A stretch of DNA of 64,000 bases from Arenicola marina (lineage: Eukaryota; Annelida; Polychaeta; Arenicolidae), in the NCBI GenBank assembly GCA_964019135.1, contig OZ025260.1, positions 25,848,254 to 25,912,253 of the forward strand, given 5' to 3'. A program made the translations under genes and the position numbers. Shown piece by piece: positions 60,441 through 64,000 of this stretch (positions within the stretch are counted from its first letter, which is position 1; each line of letters starts with the position of its first letter). The notes under the pieces are model-generated. The model worked only from the letters and a program-made list of their open reading frames with translations. It was not told the DNA's origin and made no database searches.

Positions 60441-60960
60441 GAGTGCGGGATGGCTGGGTCTTTTCCGGAATTGAGGCTTCAATGGACCACTCAGTATGGG
60501 CGATATACCACACGGCCTATTTGTGAACGTCAACTGAAAAGTAGTTCCGGTTGGGTCGGTTTTTCATCATGCCTGGCTCAGAAGCACTCTGCTTGTCTTC
60601 TCGGCAAGTTCACTCAAGATGGGGTTATTTAGGTACATTGTATCGCCATGGGATGTTCATGGTACCAATGCGGAGGCGCATATGACACGAGCATCATATA
60701 GGCCCTTCTCAAAATTTATGCATGCGGCACCAGAACGAGGCTGCCCGCGCAGCAACGCGAAGCGTCGGTGGCAACATGGCGCACTGACGTGTTCCCTACT
60801 GTGTTAATGGCAGCTAAAAACAGCTTCCACCAATTGCTCAAGGACAAAAAAATACGCCAAGAATGGATGGTAATAATCCGAAGTGATGGTGGGCCTAATT
60901 TTTATGTATTCGTTCACTTATTGCCACTGTTATTTGAAGTCGAATGTATCGCCTAAAATT
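60441..60960 (+). pseudogene. Possible decayed coding relic with an RSDGGPNF motif
   Basis: A plus-strand frame at 60,768-60,956 reads 62 codons. It contains KIRQEWMVIIRSDGGPNFYV (Asp at residue 40, about 60,885) followed by a leucine-rich LLPLLFEVE. A hydrophobic strand ending in an acidic residue and GGP resembles the core strand of RNase H-like DDE nucleases found in DNA transposons and domesticated relatives. The upstream open segment at 60,450-60,632 lies in the same frame, and a stop separates the two segments. Nothing else of a transposase is recognisable and I see no terminal repeats. This is a suggestion, not an identification. Confidence 0.25.
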
Positions 60961-63900
60961 TAGTTTACTTAGACTACAACACTGACCCTACATTACAGTC
61001 ACTACCAGTAACACGTCGTCGCTTGGCAAGGCCTACCGGTATCCTATCTGGATATTGCATGGTCTAGTGAAGATGACATTGAAACCAGATGGCCCTTCCA
61101 GATCCCGCCTTGCCTAAGGCCAATGATAGTCACACATTTGTTTCTTGGCTTTGTGTGATAGATTTGCTTTTTTTACCCTTGACACTAAACAATGAGGTAT
61201 GACGCATGGATTGACTCAACAACAACAACTCAGTAGCTTGAAAAGAGCTAAATGAAGAAGTTCAATCATTATTTGATTATTTAAAGTGGTTAAAACTAAA
61301 TGAGAAACACATAATTTAATGGCATGTCCTATGTGTCAGTTGGCCTTATCTCAAATTAATGGGGCAGTCTCCGCCTCCATAGAGTCACCTCTCTGGGGCC
61401 ATCTCTTTCTTGGGGGGTTACCCCATAGAGTACTCTGGTGGGGATATGTTAATACATGTAATTCTGCATGTATTTACTATTCCTTTTTCTGACAGATTAC
61501 AACTAGCACTGATGTGCTGGGAGCAATTTAGCAAAGACGATTTTAATTGGAGCGCTTTAAGAAAGACGTGGTGCCGTTCCCTCCAGACTCACGTCAAGTT
61601 TGGGTGCATAATAGAGTGAATTATATGTGGTTTATATCGTCCGCATATATTCTTACCCACTATATAACATATGGGAGCTGGAAAAAGACATCGTGCTGTA
61701 AACAAAACATATCAACATGATTAGGTGTGTTTCTCATGACATTGCAGGACCCACATACATACACATCCGACACATATACCACTGAAGCTGTCCAAGAGAA
61801 GCCTCAAGTGATAGAAGAAATCTGACACAGGTGCAAATGAAAAGCAATCCCCCGGAAAGAAATACAAGAACCTCAGTCAAACTTGGCTGAAGAGGACAAA
61901 GACATTGAATTGATGAGAAAATAAATCGTCATTGGGCGTTTTGGACTTTGACAATGGTATGATAATCTTTTGTTACAGGCTTTTCTAAATACCATGTGGC
62001 TCGAACCGTCAGCGCGGCATCTTCAGGTTGCAAAGACTCCTGCAATATATGCCTACAACCGGCATCCACTGCTTGAACGATAATAATTAATGCAATTATT
62101 ATGTAACACGAAGCATTATTATTATTGCAATAGTAATATTTTTAATTCGAATATTAATTGATGAAGTGCACTTTATCGTCTCAACCCGATTTATTTATTA
62201 GCCATAGCTAGACGATTCGTGGAGTGACCCCCAGATTTTAGATGTTCCATTACAAGCTTCTGGATCATGCTGTTGTCATCAGTCAGCCTCAGTGTACTTT
62301 TTCAAATGCCAGGCTCGTGTACTGAAGGGTATCTTGGGAAGTTTTGGAATACGCCAGGACGTGCTTTCATGACAGTTTCATAAAGAAACAAACTTGCCTC
62401 TCATGTTATGGATATAAACTTTGAACTTTAAACGTTGAACTAGCCTTTGCTGGTGTGGTTATTTCCTGACGATTTACTACACTTTGTGACATATTCTTCA
62501 ACAAATGTAAATATATAGCCAGGAACGATAAAAAGTCACGATCGCTCTGTGTAACCGACGGATTATGCGAAACACCCAAGAGGTTAGTGCCAGTCGCCAT
62601 GTTATAGCGCCGCATGCAGTGGCATGCAGTAGGACCGCTGCCATGGTAGCCTCGTTCTGGATTATTCATGAGATAATATTAAGAAGGGTCTATAGGAAGC
62701 CGCGAATATGCATTACTGGCAACAATAAAACAGAAAAATGTCACCTGCTTGTCCCACATGCCTCTCGGATGTAAGAAGACCTTCAAACGCAATAAGTAAT
62801 GCAAATTACAGTTCCATATAATGACATTTAGGTGGGTCAAAGTGCTGTATAACCATTACAAAAGTCCCAAGCTAATCGTTTGGGGTTCCCTCGTCGCGTA
62901 AATTAATTATGTATCCCTTGCCCCCATTCACATCTCCCTCTTGCAAACCCGACCGGCATCTTATCATTATTAACTGTACATTTATTATCTTCTGGACTAC
63001 GTATGTATCGCTGGTAGCAAAAATAAAAACATGAAATAAAATTGGGACCCTGTCCTGGCCTATAATAATTATTTACGGGCTAACCCCTGGGGGGCTGCTT
63101 TGACCAATGACCGAGTTGAGGAAGATGGAATTGCGGAGTATGTTTGGCGCGTGGTTTGACGCAGTTCAAGGGCTGCGGGTCGTGTCCTGAATGTGCCTTA
63201 GCACGTGTTTCGGGGGTGGTGAGGACCGTGAGCATCAGCTTGCACGACATGTACAGGACGCCCACCCCTCTCTATAATTGATGACCTACATATGTAGCCT
63301 AAAGTGAAGTGAGTGGCGTCGGTAGCAGCGGATTGAGAGAGAGAATGAGAGACGGCGAGACAGAGGGAGAGAGAGAGGCACTCTGCCACCAGAGGGAGCT
63401 CGTTCCTCACATCACCTCCGCCCCACGTAACCGCTATCCTTACGGTTGACCTTAACGGTGCTGGGGTCGCGAATTGTTTCAGAGGGTTGGTCACGTTGAA
63501 TTTTATATTTTAGATTCAGGATTTGAATAATGAATAGACATTCCTTGGTAGTACAAGTGGAAGAGTGGGAGAATTAAGCAAAAATATATTTCAAAAATAC
63601 ACAGCGTCAAAGTTCAAAGCGCTTCACGCCTTTGACCTCCATCGAACTCGAAAAGGGAGTTCGAAACTGACATGGCTTCTAATTAATCGAACTGAACGGT
63701 ACGATACGGTACCAGTAACACAGGAAATGGTAAGTAGTGGTCTATTTCATGCAAAACTGCGAATATATCTCTGATTAGATTCATTGATTCATTTAAATTC
63801 TCGCGTGAAGGATAATTCTGATGGTTAAATTTGACGTGGGGCTGTAATAAGCAGAACGCCCTCTGCCGGGAGATCGAGAGAGAGGCAGCGAGAGTGACAG

Positions 63901-64000
63901 AGACAACGACCGAGGTGGAGGCGGGGAGAAAGAGAGAGGAAGAGAGCGAAAAATGTAGTGAGAGAGGGATGAGAAGAGAAGTGAGAAATTGAGGGATGGG
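60961..64000. other. Anonymous AT-rich sequence, no supportable gene
   Basis: I see no recognisable gene. An exon-like frame at about 61,494-61,619 follows a good acceptor-like string (cctttttctgacag). It reads RLQLALMCWEQFSKDDFNWS and ends at a stop, but no partner exon or family is recognisable. GA-rich tracts lie at about 63,330-63,380 and 63,865-63,995. Confidence 0.5.
63386..63399 (+). promoter_or_regulatory. CTCF-like core motif
   Basis: ccaccagagggagc matches 13 of 14 positions of the CTCF core consensus as I recall it. It lies immediately after a GA-rich tract. Function is not shown; it is a candidate only. Confidence 0.25.

Noticed and set aside
1-64000. Retrovirus-like or other capsid- or envelope-bearing element
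   Set aside because: No long terminal repeats, protease, integrase, capsid or envelope motifs were recognised; the mobile DNA seen is LINE and SINE, plus one doubtful DNA-transposon-like scrap.

Overview
The window looks like repeat-rich, gene-poor DNA from an animal, probably an aquatic invertebrate. The evidence is tRNA-derived SINE copies with target-site duplications, an L1/Tx1-type LINE fragment, many mini- and microsatellites, and no bacterial-style gene packing. A 200-base N run at 15,812-16,011 marks a draft-assembly scaffold. The species cannot be fixed from the sequence. No host protein-coding gene is supported; almost every long open frame is a by-product of a tandem repeat or low-complexity tract.

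Layout. Positions 1-29,400 are anonymous sequence carrying tandem repeats of different unit lengths: a hexamer near 2.1 kb, a 34-bp near-palindromic unit (2,519-2,735), a 24-bp minisatellite of about 82 units (5,850-7,816), a 39-bp pyrimidine-rich unit (12,548-12,965), a 19-bp unit (14,808-14,966), a 14-bp unit (17,466-18,530), a threefold repeat with 1.0-1.1 kb units (20,090-23,300), G/T- and C/A-rich arrays (24,086-25,165) and a GGCAGTCT-type array (28,221-28,790). SINE copies of two recognisable families lie among them.

Positions 29,640-55,610 form one complex array. A basic unit exists in long (about 2.2 kb) and short (1.2-1.55 kb) forms, arranged long-short-long-short as a higher-order unit of about 7.15 kb. 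Three nearly identical higher-order copies (31,021-38,170; 38,171-45,357; 45,358-52,497) are flanked by more diverged units. The copies are mosaics of one another. The middle copy alone carries a full SINE with a perfect 12-bp target-site duplication and a deletion of about 160 bp.

Positions 55,640-64,000 hold a 47-bp minisatellite, a near-full SINE, a 1.38-kb LINE insertion with an inverted 5' part (twin priming) and a perfect 15-bp target-site duplication (58,006-59,418), then AT-rich sequence with one or two weak coding-like relics. The window reads as a record of retrotransposition, unequal exchange and conversion rather than a set of cooperating genes.
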